From assembly GCA_018402685.1 (NCBI GenBank), contig JAGYIJ010000002.1:62001-126000 (forward strand): a DNA stretch of 64,000 bases, given 5' to 3'. Source of the DNA: Aquiluna sp. Lineage in GTDB: Bacteria; Actinomycetota; Actinomycetes; Actinomycetales; Microbacteriaceae. The position numbers and the translations under genes were made by a program. The notes under the pieces are model-generated. The model saw only the letters and a list, made by a program, of their open reading frames with translations. It made no database searches and was not told the origin of the DNA. Shown here in pieces: positions 55,263 to 64,000 of this stretch (position 1 is the first letter of the stretch; every line of letters begins with the position of its first letter).

Positions 55263-55936
55263 CGATTCGCTCGGCGAGCAATTCAAAGGCTCTGGTTGAA
55301 ACCGCCAGCCAAGACTTCGCCGAGCTTGCCAATCAGCTTCTTGCCTCAAAAGAGCAAATCCGAGTGCTACTAACCGGCGGCACGCTCGGGATTGAATTCA
55401 TCGCTCAGCTAGGAAAACTGGACCTGAACTTGAGTCGTATCTGGCTAATGTTCTCCGACGAGCGCTTTGTTGCCCTCGATCACCCAGATCGCAATGAGCA
55501 CCAGGGCATTAGCGCCTGGCCAGAGCTTGCAAACTACCTGGTGAGATTCCCGGGACCAGAAATGACCTTGATGGCAGCTCGAGACCTTGTTGAATCTGAA
55601 ATCAACCAGCTCGATTTGGAGCACACAGTGTTTGATTTGACCGTTTTGGGAATGGGGCCAGATGCCCATGTCGCAAGCCTGTTCCCCGGCCACGAGGCCA
55701 AAGGCGAATGGGTGATTGCGGAGTCCAACTCCCCCAAACCACCGAGCGAGCGATTAAGCCTTAGCTATCAAGCGCTGAATCGCTCTGAGAGGGTTTGGTT
55801 CTTGGCCGCCGGTGAATCCAAGTCCTGGGCAGTTTCGCAGAGCCTAAGAGCCGATAGCGGGCTTCCCGCGGCTAGCGTGCGGGGAATTAGCGAAACGGTT
55901 TGGTATCTAGACAGCGAGATTACTGACGCGCTTTAG
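55259..55936 (+). CDS. pgl: 6-phosphogluconolactonase
   Basis: Pgl hydrolyses 6-phosphogluconolactone to 6-phosphogluconate. The 225-residue protein shows LLTGGTLGIEF, FSDERFVALDHPDRNE and LGMGPDAHVASLFPGH, the three family motifs. The longer open frame upstream is antisense or alternative frame; TTG 55259 is chosen because it overlaps the opcA stop (TTGA). The 3' end overlaps the convergent RbpA-like gene by 17 bases. 6-phosphogluconate dehydrogenase (gnd) is not in this window. Confidence 0.92.
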   Translation: MTIRSASNSKALVETASQDFAELANQLLASKEQIRVLLTGGTLGIEFIAQLGKLDLNLSRIWLMFSDERFVALDHPDRNEHQGISAWPELANYLVRFPGPEMTLMAARDLVESEINQLDLEHTVFDLTVLGMGPDAHVASLFPGHEAKGEWVIAESNSPKPPSERLSLSYQALNRSERVWFLAAGESKSWAVSQSLRADSGLPAASVRGISETVWYLDSEITDAL

Positions 55937-56297
55937 CAGCCGCGGCAGCTCGCACCCGACGCTCACGAATCAGCTCAAGCGCCTCATCCAGGATTTCTTT
56001 GGCTTCCTTGTCGGTGCGACGCTCTTTGACATAGGCAAGGTGGGTCTTGTAGGGCTCAATCTTGGCAACCTCTGGTGGGTTGGCTTTGTCTAGGCCAGCT
56101 GGCAGACCGCAGTTCGGGCAGTCCATTTCAACCGGTAGTTCTTCGGGTGCGATGTTTGCGGCAAATTGCGGGTGAAACTCGTGCCCGCTTGAACAGAAGA
56201 AACTGAGTGTTACTCGCTCTACCTGGTGACCGCGGTCCTGTTCGCCCATTGGGCCGGCGCCAACCCTGGCGCCCCTAATTGAAGGTGAAGAAGACAC
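55920..56297 (-). CDS. RbpA-family RNA polymerase-binding protein
   Basis: A 125-residue second member of the RbpA family. It begins with IRGARVGAGPMGEQDRG, has putative zinc ligands in FFCSSGHEFHPQ and MDCPNCGLPAG, and the linker and helical end PYKTHLAYVKERRTDKEAKEIL. This group stands beside secG in many actinobacteria and is often annotated as RbpA. Whether it binds sigma factors like the first copy (15748-16107) is unknown. The GTG start lies at the secG stop. The name should be used with care. Confidence 0.85.
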   Translation of the reverse strand: MSSSPSIRGARVGAGPMGEQDRGHQVERVTLSFFCSSGHEFHPQFAANIAPEELPVEMDCPNCGLPAGLDKANPPEVAKIEPYKTHLAYVKERRTDKEAKEILDEALELIRERRVRAAAAAKARQ

Positions 56298-56546
56298 TTA
56301 TGCCCAACCAAATCTGTTGAATAGCCCAAGAATGATGATCACGCCAACCCAAACCAAACCAAGGGCAATGGTGATTCGATTCAAGTTTCGCTCTGCCACA
56401 CCCGAAGAGCTCATCGAGGAGGTGACACCGCCACCGAACATGTCAGCAACACCACCGCCACGGCCCTTGTGTAGCAAAATCATTAGAACCAGCAAAACGC
56501 TGGTAATCGCCAGCAGCACCAAAAGTGCGGTTTGTAGGGCGGCCAT
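56298..56546 (-). CDS. secG: Protein translocase subunit SecG
   Basis: SecG is the small membrane subunit that helps SecYEG. The 82-residue protein has two membrane helices (about 4-22 and 57-77) and the conserved loop KGRGGGVADMFGGG. The ribosome site AGGAAG precedes the ATG. It follows tpiA on the same strand, the common order gap-pgk-tpiA-secG. An imperfect hairpin lies in the 44-base gap to tpiA. Confidence 0.93.
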   Translation of the reverse strand: MAALQTALLVLLAITSVLLVLMILLHKGRGGGVADMFGGGVTSSMSSSGVAERNLNRITIALGLVWVGVIIILGLFNRFGWA

Positions 56547-56590
56547 TTACTTCCTCAACTCCTTGGGCGCTAATAAAAGCGCTCGTCAAA

Positions 56591-57373
56591 TTATAGAACT
56601 ATGTGCTTTTGATAGCGCGCGATGCCAGAAAACTCTTCAGCATCCAGTGATGCACCACCAACCAGCACGCCATCGACATCCTCGTGTAGCAAAAAGCCAG
56701 CAACATTGTTTGCCTTGACTGAACCACCGTAGAGAATTCTGGTCTGACTAGCAACCTCTCCAAAGGATTCGCTCAGTGCTTTACGAATTGCTGCGGCAAC
56801 TTCGCTGGCCTGTTCCGGGGTCGCAACCTTGCCGGTTCCAATTGCCCAAACCGGCTCATAGGCAATCACAAACTCTCCCAGTGAGTCATGGCCACTGAGA
56901 GCTGCAATGGTTTGCCTGATGGGAACAGCGGACTGGCCCTCAGATTCAAGTTCCTCCAGAGTCTCGCCAACGCAGATGATTGGAATCAGGTTGTGACGCC
57001 AAGCTGCGGCCACCTTCTGCTGAATTACCGAGTCATCTTCACTGTGATATTGGCGCCTCTCGGAGTGGCCAACCAGCACGTACTTGGTGTTGAGCTTTGA
57101 AAGAAAAGCCCCGGAGATCTCGCCAGTAAAAGCCCCTGAATCATGTTTCGAGATGTCCTGGGCACCAAGTGCCAACTCAAACTTCTCGGCATCAATCAGA
57201 GTCTGAGCACTGCGCAGGTCCGTAAATGGTGGGAACACCGCCACCTCAACCTTGGAGTAGTCGTGGTCTGCATCAGAGAGCGTCCAACTAAGTTTCTGAA
57301 TCAGCGCAATTGCTTGCAGGTGATCCATATTCATTTTCCAGTTTCCGGCGATGAGCGGAATACGGTTAGTCAT
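56591..57373 (-). CDS. tpiA: Triose-phosphate isomerase
   Basis: TpiA interconverts glyceraldehyde 3-phosphate and dihydroxyacetone phosphate. The 260-residue TIM barrel has Asn11 and Lys13 in GNWKMN, the catalytic His in VLVGHSERR, the catalytic Glu in IAYEPVWAIGTG, and the phosphate loop ILYGGSVKANN. The start overlaps the end of pgk by eight bases, consistent with one glycolytic operon. Confidence 0.96.
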   Translation of the reverse strand: MTNRIPLIAGNWKMNMDHLQAIALIQKLSWTLSDADHDYSKVEVAVFPPFTDLRSAQTLIDAEKFELALGAQDISKHDSGAFTGEISGAFLSKLNTKYVLVGHSERRQYHSEDDSVIQQKVAAAWRHNLIPIICVGETLEELESEGQSAVPIRQTIAALSGHDSLGEFVIAYEPVWAIGTGKVATPEQASEVAAAIRKALSESFGEVASQTRILYGGSVKANNVAGFLLHEDVDGVLVGGASLDAEEFSGIARYQKHIVL

Positions 57374-58573
57374 TAAGGACCTCCAGTCCAGGAAGGGATT
57401 TACCCTCTAGATACTCAAGTGAAGCACCACCACCGGTAGAAATATGGCCAAATGCTTCTTCATCAAAACCCAGTGCCCTAACGGCAGCCGCGGAATCTCC
57501 GCCGCCAACAACGCTTAGGCCATTAACCTCGGTCAGTGCCCTTGCGAGCACCTTTGTTCCGTTTGCAAAATTGGGAAACTCAAAAACACCCATTGGGCCA
57601 TTCCAAAACACCGTCTTGGATTCGCGCACGATGTGCGCAAACGCAGCTGCTGATTCAGGGCCAATGTCTAACCCCATCACGTCTTGGCCTAGATCCGATG
57701 TTTCCATTTCGGTGGCACTCACCGTGCGAAACTCGGCGTCCCTATCGAAACCAGCGGCAATCACGATATCGGTCGGAAGCACGACCTCGACCCCGTGTTG
57801 AACAGCCTGATCGAGAAAACCCTTGACAGTCTGAATCTGGTCTTGCTCCAAAAGGCTCTTGCCGACCTCATTGCCCTGTGCTTTGAGGGCGGTAAACACC
57901 ATCCCACCACCAATTACCAGTCGATCAACTTTGGGAAGCAGGTTCTCAATTACTCCGAGTTTGTCCGAGACCTTTGAGCCTCCGAGGACGACCGTGTATG
58001 GCCTGGCTGGCTCCGTTGTCAACCTTTTCAAAACCTCAAGCTCGCTAGCTATCAAGTTGCCGGCATAGCTTGGGATTAGCTTCGCAAGCTCATAAACGCT
58101 TGCCTGCTTGCGGTGGACAACTCCGAAGCCGTCGCTAACCAAAACCTCGCCAAGCTCCGCTAGCGACTTGGCGAAGTCTTCACGCTCTGAATCGTCTTTT
58201 GAGGTTTCGCCATTGTGGAATCTGAGGTTCTCGATTACCGCGACTCCCCCATCCTCCAGCATCTTCACCGCAGCGGTCGCCTGAACCCCGATTGTGTCGT
58301 TTGCAAAAACCACGGGTTGACCCAATAGCTCCTCCAGTCGCTCAGCGACGGGTGCGAGCGAATACTTCGGGTTGGATTCACCCTCCGGTCTTCCCAGGTG
58401 TGAGCAAACAACGACTCTTGCCCCGGCTTCCACCAATCGCTTGATTGTTGGAAGCGAGGCGCGAATCCTGCCGTCATCTGTGATGACGCCATCGGAAATG
58501 GGAACGTTGAGATCGCAACGAAGCAGCACTCGCTTGGAGGAAAGATCTCCCGCGCTATCTAGAGTTCGAAGCA

Positions 58574-58574
<1 letters not shown>
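57366..58574 (-). CDS. pgk: Phosphoglycerate kinase
   Basis: Pgk makes ATP from 1,3-bisphosphoglycerate. The 402-residue two-lobe protein has RVLLRCDLNVPI near the start, CSHLGRPEGE, the hinge region, VVLGGSKVSDKLGVI and GGGDSAAAVRALG near the nucleotide site. Length is normal and no break is seen. Its ATG overlaps the gap stop by one base, and tpiA overlaps its end. Confidence 0.96.
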
Positions 58575-59641
<1,067 letters not shown>

Positions 59642-60259
59642 TCAGCCTAGCAGTAATGACTTTGATTGCACCTTTACGTTGGTGAAACGAGCGGCAACAT
59701 CTTCCCAGTTCACGACGTTCCAGAAGGCCTTGACGTAGTCCGCTTTGACATTTTGGTAGTCCAGGTAAAACGCGTGTTCCCACATGTCCAACATCAATAG
59801 TGGCAGGGTCGCAACTGGCAGATTGCCCTGCTGGTCATAGAGCTGACCGATGATCAACTGGTTGCCAATCGAGTCCCAGGCAAGGTATGCCCAACCAGAG
59901 CCTTGAATGCCCATCGCTGCGGCTGTGAAGTGCTTGGTGAAGGCTTCGTAAGACCCGAAGCCATCCTTGATTGCTTCGAGTAGTTCACCGGCGGCTTCGC
60001 CGCCCTGAGGCGAGAGGTTCTTCCAGAAAATGGAGTGGTTGATGTGACCACCAAGGTTGAACGCTAGATCTTTTTGAAGTTTTGGCAGTGCTGCGAAGTT
60101 GTCCTCGTCGCGCGCCTTGGCCATTGCCTCAAGGGCAGCGTTTGCGCCCGTGACATATGCCTGGTGGTGCTTCGAGTGGTGCAGCTCCATGATGCGAGCC
60201 GAGATGTTTGGCTCGAGGCTTGCGTAGTCGTAGGAAAGTTCCGGAAGGGTGTAGGTCAT
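59642..60259 (-). CDS. sodA: Superoxide dismutase (Fe/Mn family)
   Basis: A 205-residue dismutase that converts superoxide to oxygen and hydrogen peroxide. It begins MTYTLPELSYDYASLEP. The metal ligands are in HHSKHHQAYV, in GHINHSIFW, and in the LDMWEHAFYLDY segment, and QGSGWAYL lies before the last ones. Mn or Fe cannot be decided safely; the GGHINHSIFW and QGSGW pattern leans towards Mn. It stands between whiA and gap, a position seen in related Microbacteriaceae. Confidence 0.94.
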   Translation of the reverse strand: MTYTLPELSYDYASLEPNISARIMELHHSKHHQAYVTGANAALEAMAKARDEDNFAALPKLQKDLAFNLGGHINHSIFWKNLSPQGGEAAGELLEAIKDGFGSYEAFTKHFTAAAMGIQGSGWAYLAWDSIGNQLIIGQLYDQQGNLPVATLPLLMLDMWEHAFYLDYQNVKADYVKAFWNVVNWEDVAARFTNVKVQSKSLLLG

Positions 60260-60288
60260 TAGTTTTGATCTCTCTTTCTTACTAGTTT

Positions 60289-60308
60289 CCAGCGCCTTTT
60301 GGCGCTGG
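60289..60308 (-). terminator. Perfect hairpin after whiA
   Basis: CCAGCGCC and GGCGCTGG form a perfect eight-pair stem with a TTTT loop immediately after the whiA stop. On the minus strand only a weak T tract follows, so it may act as a terminator or as an mRNA 3' stabiliser ahead of sodA. Confidence 0.55.
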
Positions 60309-60309
60309 T

Positions 60310-61287
60310 TTATTCCTCGAGCAGCTCGTTGATTGCGGATTCAGTGTCTGGAATGCCCAGTTCGCCCGCTCTGCGGTCGGCCGTTGCCAAAAGTCGTCGG
60401 ATTCGACCGGCGACAGCATCCTTTGTCATTGGAGGGTCGGCCAGCCGACCCAGTTCATCGAGCGAGGAATCCTTGTGCTTGAGACGAAGCTCGCCCGCAT
60501 ACTTTAGGTGTTCAGGAGCATCCTCTCCCAAAATCTCCAGCGCTCGCTGCACTCGAGCACTGGCAGCAACAGCTGCCTGGGCGCTTCTTCTGAGGTTGGC
60601 ATCATCAAAGTTTGCCAGCCTGTTTGCAACTCCACGCACCTCGCGTCGGTTGCGTAATTCTTCCCACTTCATAACCTGATCGGTGCAACCCATTTGCCTA
60701 AGCAGCTCAGTGATGCCATCGCCGTCGCGGACCACCACTCTGTAGACGCTGCGAACCTCGCGAGCCTTGGCGCTGACTCCAAGCCTTCTTGCAACACCGA
60801 CAAGCGCCATTGCGGATTCATTGCCAGGAGCAGTCACCTCGAGCGAGGTGCTGCGACCTGGGTCGGTGAGGGTGCCGTGCGCTAGAAAAGCTCCGCGCCA
60901 GATGGCTCTGGCCTCGTCCATTGTTGAGCTCACCAACATGGCGGGCAGCCCTCTTACTGGACGACCGCGGTTATCAATCAGGCCGGTCTGCCTGGCAAGG
61001 AGTTCGCCGTCTCTAAGAACCCTGATCTGGTATCCGCTTTGTTTTCTAAGACCTGATGCTTGGACAACCGAGAGCTCAGACTGAATGCCATAGAGCTCTT
61101 GGATGGCTCTTGAGATTCTTCTTGCCAGGGTTGAGGAGTCGAGTTCGACCTCGATTGCAATTCGTCCTGAGATTAGGTGCAGTCCCCCGCAGAACCTCAG
61201 GATGGTTGCCAATTCTGCTGCTCGCTCCAGGCCATTTTTGGTCGGTACTCTTGCAAGCTCTTCTTTGATAGCTGATGTTAGTGCCAC
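60310..61287 (-). CDS. whiA: Sporulation/cell-division regulator WhiA
   Basis: A 325-residue regulator with the N-terminal domain derived from LAGLIDADG homing endonucleases (about 95-205, [17 protein letters not shown]) and a C-terminal helix-turn-helix (about 240-310, [22 protein letters not shown]). In Streptomyces it controls septation; in non-sporulating actinobacteria it is kept and linked to cell division. GTG start lies next to the rapZ stop, the usual uvrC-rapZ-whiA order. Confidence 0.94.
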   Translation of the reverse strand: MALTSAIKEELARVPTKNGLERAAELATILRFCGGLHLISGRIAIEVELDSSTLARRISRAIQELYGIQSELSVVQASGLRKQSGYQIRVLRDGELLARQTGLIDNRGRPVRGLPAMLVSSTMDEARAIWRGAFLAHGTLTDPGRSTSLEVTAPGNESAMALVGVARRLGVSAKAREVRSVYRVVVRDGDGITELLRQMGCTDQVMKWEELRNRREVRGVANRLANFDDANLRRSAQAAVAASARVQRALEILGEDAPEHLKYAGELRLKHKDSSLDELGRLADPPMTKDAVAGRIRRLLATADRRAGELGIPDTESAINELLEE

Positions 61288-61289
61288 GT

Positions 61290-62161
61290 CTACTCTCGTC
61301 CTAGGTCGCGGTGAGAGACCGTGACCTTGATGTCGTCTTCGTTTGATAGCAGCTCGGCAATCTTGTTTGCCATTGCTACTGATCGGTGTTTACCCCCGGT
61401 GCAACCAATCGCCAGTGTTGCAAATCTCTTGTTTTCGGTTCTGTAACCCGCCAGCACGTGCCTGATGGCATCGGTGTAGCTGCCGATGAAGTCCTGGACG
61501 CCGGGCTGAGCCAAAACGTAGACGGAGACTTCCTCGTCATTGCCGGTCTTTGCCCTGAGGTCTTCCCTCCAGTGTGGATTTGGAATGAACCTGGCGTCCG
61601 TCACCAAATCAGCGTCCGCAGGAAGTCCGTATTTGAAGCCAAAGCTCATCACGTTGAGCTTTAGCGTCTGCGCGTTGGCGGCAAAGGCCTCGGCAACCCG
61701 GTTGGTGAGCTGGTGCACGTTGGAATCGGATGTGTCAAAAATGATGTCCGCGCTCTCGCGAATCGGGAGCAGCTCAATGCGCTCCTTGGCGATGCCGTCT
61801 ACCAGGGTGCCATCTGCTTGCAGCGGGTGGGGCCTGCGAACTGACTCGAAGCGCTTCACCAGCGAAGAGTCGCTCGCCTCTAAAAGAGAACTCGGACATT
61901 CACGCCCTTTTTGCCAAGCTCAGCGAGGTTGGCCTGCAAGTCATTGAAAAACTCACCACCGCGGACATCGATCACGACCGCGATTTTTGGAAGGGCGGCT
62001 TTGCTGAGTGAGAAAAGATCGCTGATTGGTTGGAGTAGTTGAGGCGGCAGGTTGTCGATTACATACCAACCCTGATCCTCAAGGGCGTTTCCGACTGTGG
62101 AGCGACCAGCGCCCGACATACCCGTTACAACGAGTAATTCGGGCGTTCTTACGCTTTCCAT
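61290..62161 (-). CDS. rapZ: RNase adapter/nucleotide-binding protein RapZ (one frameshift in this sequence)
   Basis: A 290-residue P-loop protein of the RapZ (YvcJ) family. Walker [10 protein letters not shown] is at 14-22, VIDNLPPQL follows, and the C-terminal domain includes [15 protein letters not shown] and [12 protein letters not shown]. The break lies in a TTTT run at about 61879-61882. One more T gives [18 protein letters not shown] and joins both frames. Its role in small-RNA control is known in E. coli but not in actinobacteria, where it stays linked to whiA and uvrC. Confidence 0.92.
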
Positions 62162-62189
62162 GTCTCCCCTGTTTCGAATCAGCTCAAGG

Positions 62190-64000
62190 TTAGTCCTTCG
62201 GCGTGTCGCGCGTATGAATAATTTCTGAATCCGCCAGATTTTCGTGCACAACCTGGGCAATCTTTGGCCCAAATCCCGGAAGTGAAGAAATTTCCTCAAC
62301 GCTTGCAATTCGAATTCGCTTGAGGGAGCCAAACTTTCTCAAGAGCAATCTGGCTCGCTGCTCCCCCAGACCTGGAATCTCAACCAGCTGAGAGGCGATG
62401 CCCTTGCTGCGCTTTTCTCGCTGAGCGGCAATGGCGAACCGGTGGGCCTCATCGCGAATTCGCTGCAACAAGAACAGCTCCTCGCTGGTCCTTGGCAGGA
62501 TCACTGGGTAATCGCTGCCAGAGACAAAGACCTCCTCGAGGCGCTTTGCCAGGGTTGCCACCATGATGTCGTCGATGCCGGAGTCCTTGAGCGCCTTCAC
62601 GGCAACGTTGCGCTGCGGTATTCCGCCGTCGATCAGCAACAGCGCGGGTCGATAGCTGAACTTCTCGGAGCTGTCCTCGCTGGTGAGGTATTTGAGTCTT
62701 CGCATCAGCACCTCGTAGATCGACTCGGTGTCATCGGCGGTGTCGAGATTAAACCTTCGATAGTGATCCTTTTTCGGAAGCCCATCTTCAAAGACCACCA
62801 TCGAACCCACGATGTTGGTGCCGGAGAGGTGTGAGATGTCGTAGCACTCGATGCGAAGCGGAGCGTTTTCCATTTTCAGCGCTCGTTGGATTCCACTGAG
62901 CGCATCAGCGCGTGCGATGAAGTCGGAGCTGCGCCTGAGCTTGTAGCTCTGCAGCGCGGCCTGGGCATTGCGATTGGCGGTTTCCATCAGTTTTGCCTTG
63001 TCACCCCGCTGCGGAGTGGCGACATCCACTGCAGCGCCGCGGAGCTCCGAGAGCCAGTCCTGGAGGGCTTTGCGCTCACTGGGGAGCTCCGGGAGCAACA
63101 GACGCTTTGGCACCTCCACTGGCTCTGAGTTCTTTGATGGGGTGTAGATGCCTTGAATCAGGTACTCGAGTAACTCAGCATTTGGTCTATCAAGTTCAAG
63201 GTCCACGACCATCGAACGATTACCGCGGATTCTCCCGCCTCGAATCACGAAAATAGACACCGCTGCCGAGAGTTCATCACGACTGAGCCCAATCAGATCG
63301 GCATCGGTCTGATCAGAAAATACCAGGGTGCTTTTTTCCAAGACCTTTTCCAAAGCCGCAACATCGTCTCGGTAGTTTGCTGCCAGCTCGTAGTTCTCCT
63401 CCTGGCTGGCCTTTTGCATCCTCAGCTGGAGCTCTTGCAAGTGCGAGTCGTTTCCCGACCCAACAAAATCCCCAAGCCTCTTGGCAAGTGCTTTGTGGTC
63501 GGGTTTGGAAATCCGATCCACGCAGGGAGCTGAACACTTACCTATATCCGCAAGCAGGCAGGGTCGATTCTGGCGCTTTGCCCTTTGGAATACCCCTGAA
63601 CTGCAAGAGCGAACGGGGTAGACCTTCAAAAGCGTGTCTAGGGTTTCCCTGATTGCCCAGCTCTGGGTGTAGGGGCCGAAATACCTAACCTTTTTCAATT
63701 CACGATTTCTGGTTATGAAGGCCCTCGGGACATCATCCCCCATCGAGATTGCCAAATATGGATAGCTCTTGTCATCCCGGAATCGAACATTGAATGGCGG
63801 TTCAAACTCCTTGATCCACTGAAACTCAAGTTGCAGGGCGTCGTATTCGGTATCAACGATTGTCCACTTCACATCACGAGCGCTCAACAGCATGCGCTGG
63901 GTGCGCTCGTGCAGCTTGTGAAGAGGCCCAAAGTAGCTAGTGAGTCGAGATCTTAGGTTTTTAGCTTTGCCAACATAGAGAACTTTGTTGTTGGCATCAA
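62190..64000 (-). CDS. uvrC: Excinuclease ABC subunit C (5' end outside window)
   Basis: UvrC makes the two incisions of nucleotide excision repair. About 603 residues are visible. The GIY-YIG region (VLYVGKAKNLRSRL) lies at the right edge. A UVR domain follows near 63360-63400 (QEENYELAANYRDDVAALEKVLE), then the RNase H-like endonuclease domain (IECYDISHLSGTNIVGSMVVFEDG and LLIDGG), and a C-terminal helix-hairpin-helix (IPGLGEQRARLLLRKFGSLKRI). Only the first 10-20 codons lie beyond the window. It ends 28 bases before rapZ. Confidence 0.95.
   Translation of the reverse strand, partial: DANNKVLYVGKAKNLRSRLTSYFGPLHKLHERTQRMLLSARDVKWTIVDTEYDALQLEFQWIKEFEPPFNVRFRDDKSYPYLAISMGDDVPRAFITRNRELKKVRYFGPYTQSWAIRETLDTLLKVYPVRSCSSGVFQRAKRQNRPCLLADIGKCSAPCVDRISKPDHKALAKRLGDFVGSGNDSHLQELQLRMQKASQEENYELAANYRDDVAALEKVLEKSTLVFSDQTDADLIGLSRDELSAAVSIFVIRGGRIRGNRSMVVDLELDRPNAELLEYLIQGIYTPSKNSEPVEVPKRLLLPELPSERKALQDWLSELRGAAVDVATPQRGDKAKLMETANRNAQAALQSYKLRRSSDFIARADALSGIQRALKMENAPLRIECYDISHLSGTNIVGSMVVFEDGLPKKDHYRRFNLDTADDTESIYEVLMRRLKYLTSEDSSEKFSYRPALLLIDGGIPQRNVAVKALKDSGIDDIMVATLAKRLEEVFVSGSDYPVILPRTSEELFLLQRIRDEAHRFAIAAQREKRSKGIASQLVEIPGLGEQRARLLLRKFGSLKRIRIASVEEISSLPGFGPKIAQVVHENLADSEIIHTRDTPKD

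Overview
The window reads as one continuous stretch of core chromosome from a streamlined, moderate-GC actinobacterium, most likely a small-genome member of the Microbacteriaceae such as the freshwater Luna/Rhodoluna/Aquiluna group. This is an inference from gene content and order: a qcrCAB-ctaE-trpD block, erpA-ctaCDF, a fabG-fabI pair, PafB/PafC-TatA-TatC-HelY, zwf-opcA-pgl, RbpA, and WhiA-RapZ-UvrC. Intergenic space is tiny, tail-to-tail gene overlaps are common, TTG starts are frequent, and many genes have a TANNNT hexamer 6-7 nt before the start codon and no Shine-Dalgarno, as expected for leaderless mRNAs. I see no prophage, insertion sequence, CRISPR array, toxin-antitoxin pair or defence island.

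Layout. 1-8.3 kb: the end of hisD, nrdR, pyrD, an aldo/keto reductase, a DUF3043 membrane protein, an M20 peptidase, erpA and the cytochrome oxidase genes ctaC-ctaD-ctaF. 8.4-8.9 kb: tmRNA between two terminators. 8.9-13 kb (minus): qcrB, qcrA, qcrC and ctaE, which complete the bc1-aa3 supercomplex. 13-16.1 kb: trpD, a YczE-like membrane protein, a glycerophosphodiesterase and rbpA. 16.1-26.6 kb (minus): ppm, lnt, helY, tatC, tatA, a small membrane protein, pafC, pafB, an FKBP lipoprotein, trmI and a HAD phosphatase. 26.7-35.1 kb: PAC2, uppP, tRNA-Leu(GAG), a sirtuin, a histidine phosphatase, a glycosyltransferase, an alpha/beta hydrolase, a DnaQ-like exonuclease, rpmE2, an ABC ATPase and glgA. 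35.2-40.5 kb: glgC, serB, fabI, fabG, two small proteins, SURF1 and bioY. 40.5-44.5 kb (minus): sufB-sufD-ferredoxin-sufC-DUF59. 44.7-48 kb: ctaA, photolyase and ctaB. 48-56 kb: tkt-tal-pgi-zwf-opcA-pgl. 55.9-64 kb (minus): an RbpA-like gene, secG, tpiA, pgk, gap, sodA, whiA, rapZ and uvrC, cut by the window end.

How the genes work together. The window holds a nearly complete aerobic respiratory terminal branch: bc1, aa3 oxidase, heme A synthesis (ctaA and ctaB), SURF1, and Fe-S supply from suf and erpA. It also holds the oxidative and non-oxidative pentose phosphate genes, lower glycolysis, a glycogen branch, envelope and export functions (uppP, lnt, ppm, tat, secG), and stress functions (PafBC, photolyase, superoxide dismutase, UvrC, tmRNA).

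Caveats. Nine housekeeping genes (qcrA, lnt, glgA, sufC, ctaA, photolyase, pgi, zwf, rapZ) are interrupted by 12 single-base indels. Nearly all are homopolymer length changes, and one compensating base restores a full-length, operon-consistent frame in each case. I read these as sequencing or assembly errors and annotate each gene as one CDS. No clearly new biological system is evident. The most notable signals are the leaderless-promoter architecture, including mirrored divergent pairs, and the apparent absence of the Pup-proteasome genes between trmI and the FKBP/pafB genes.
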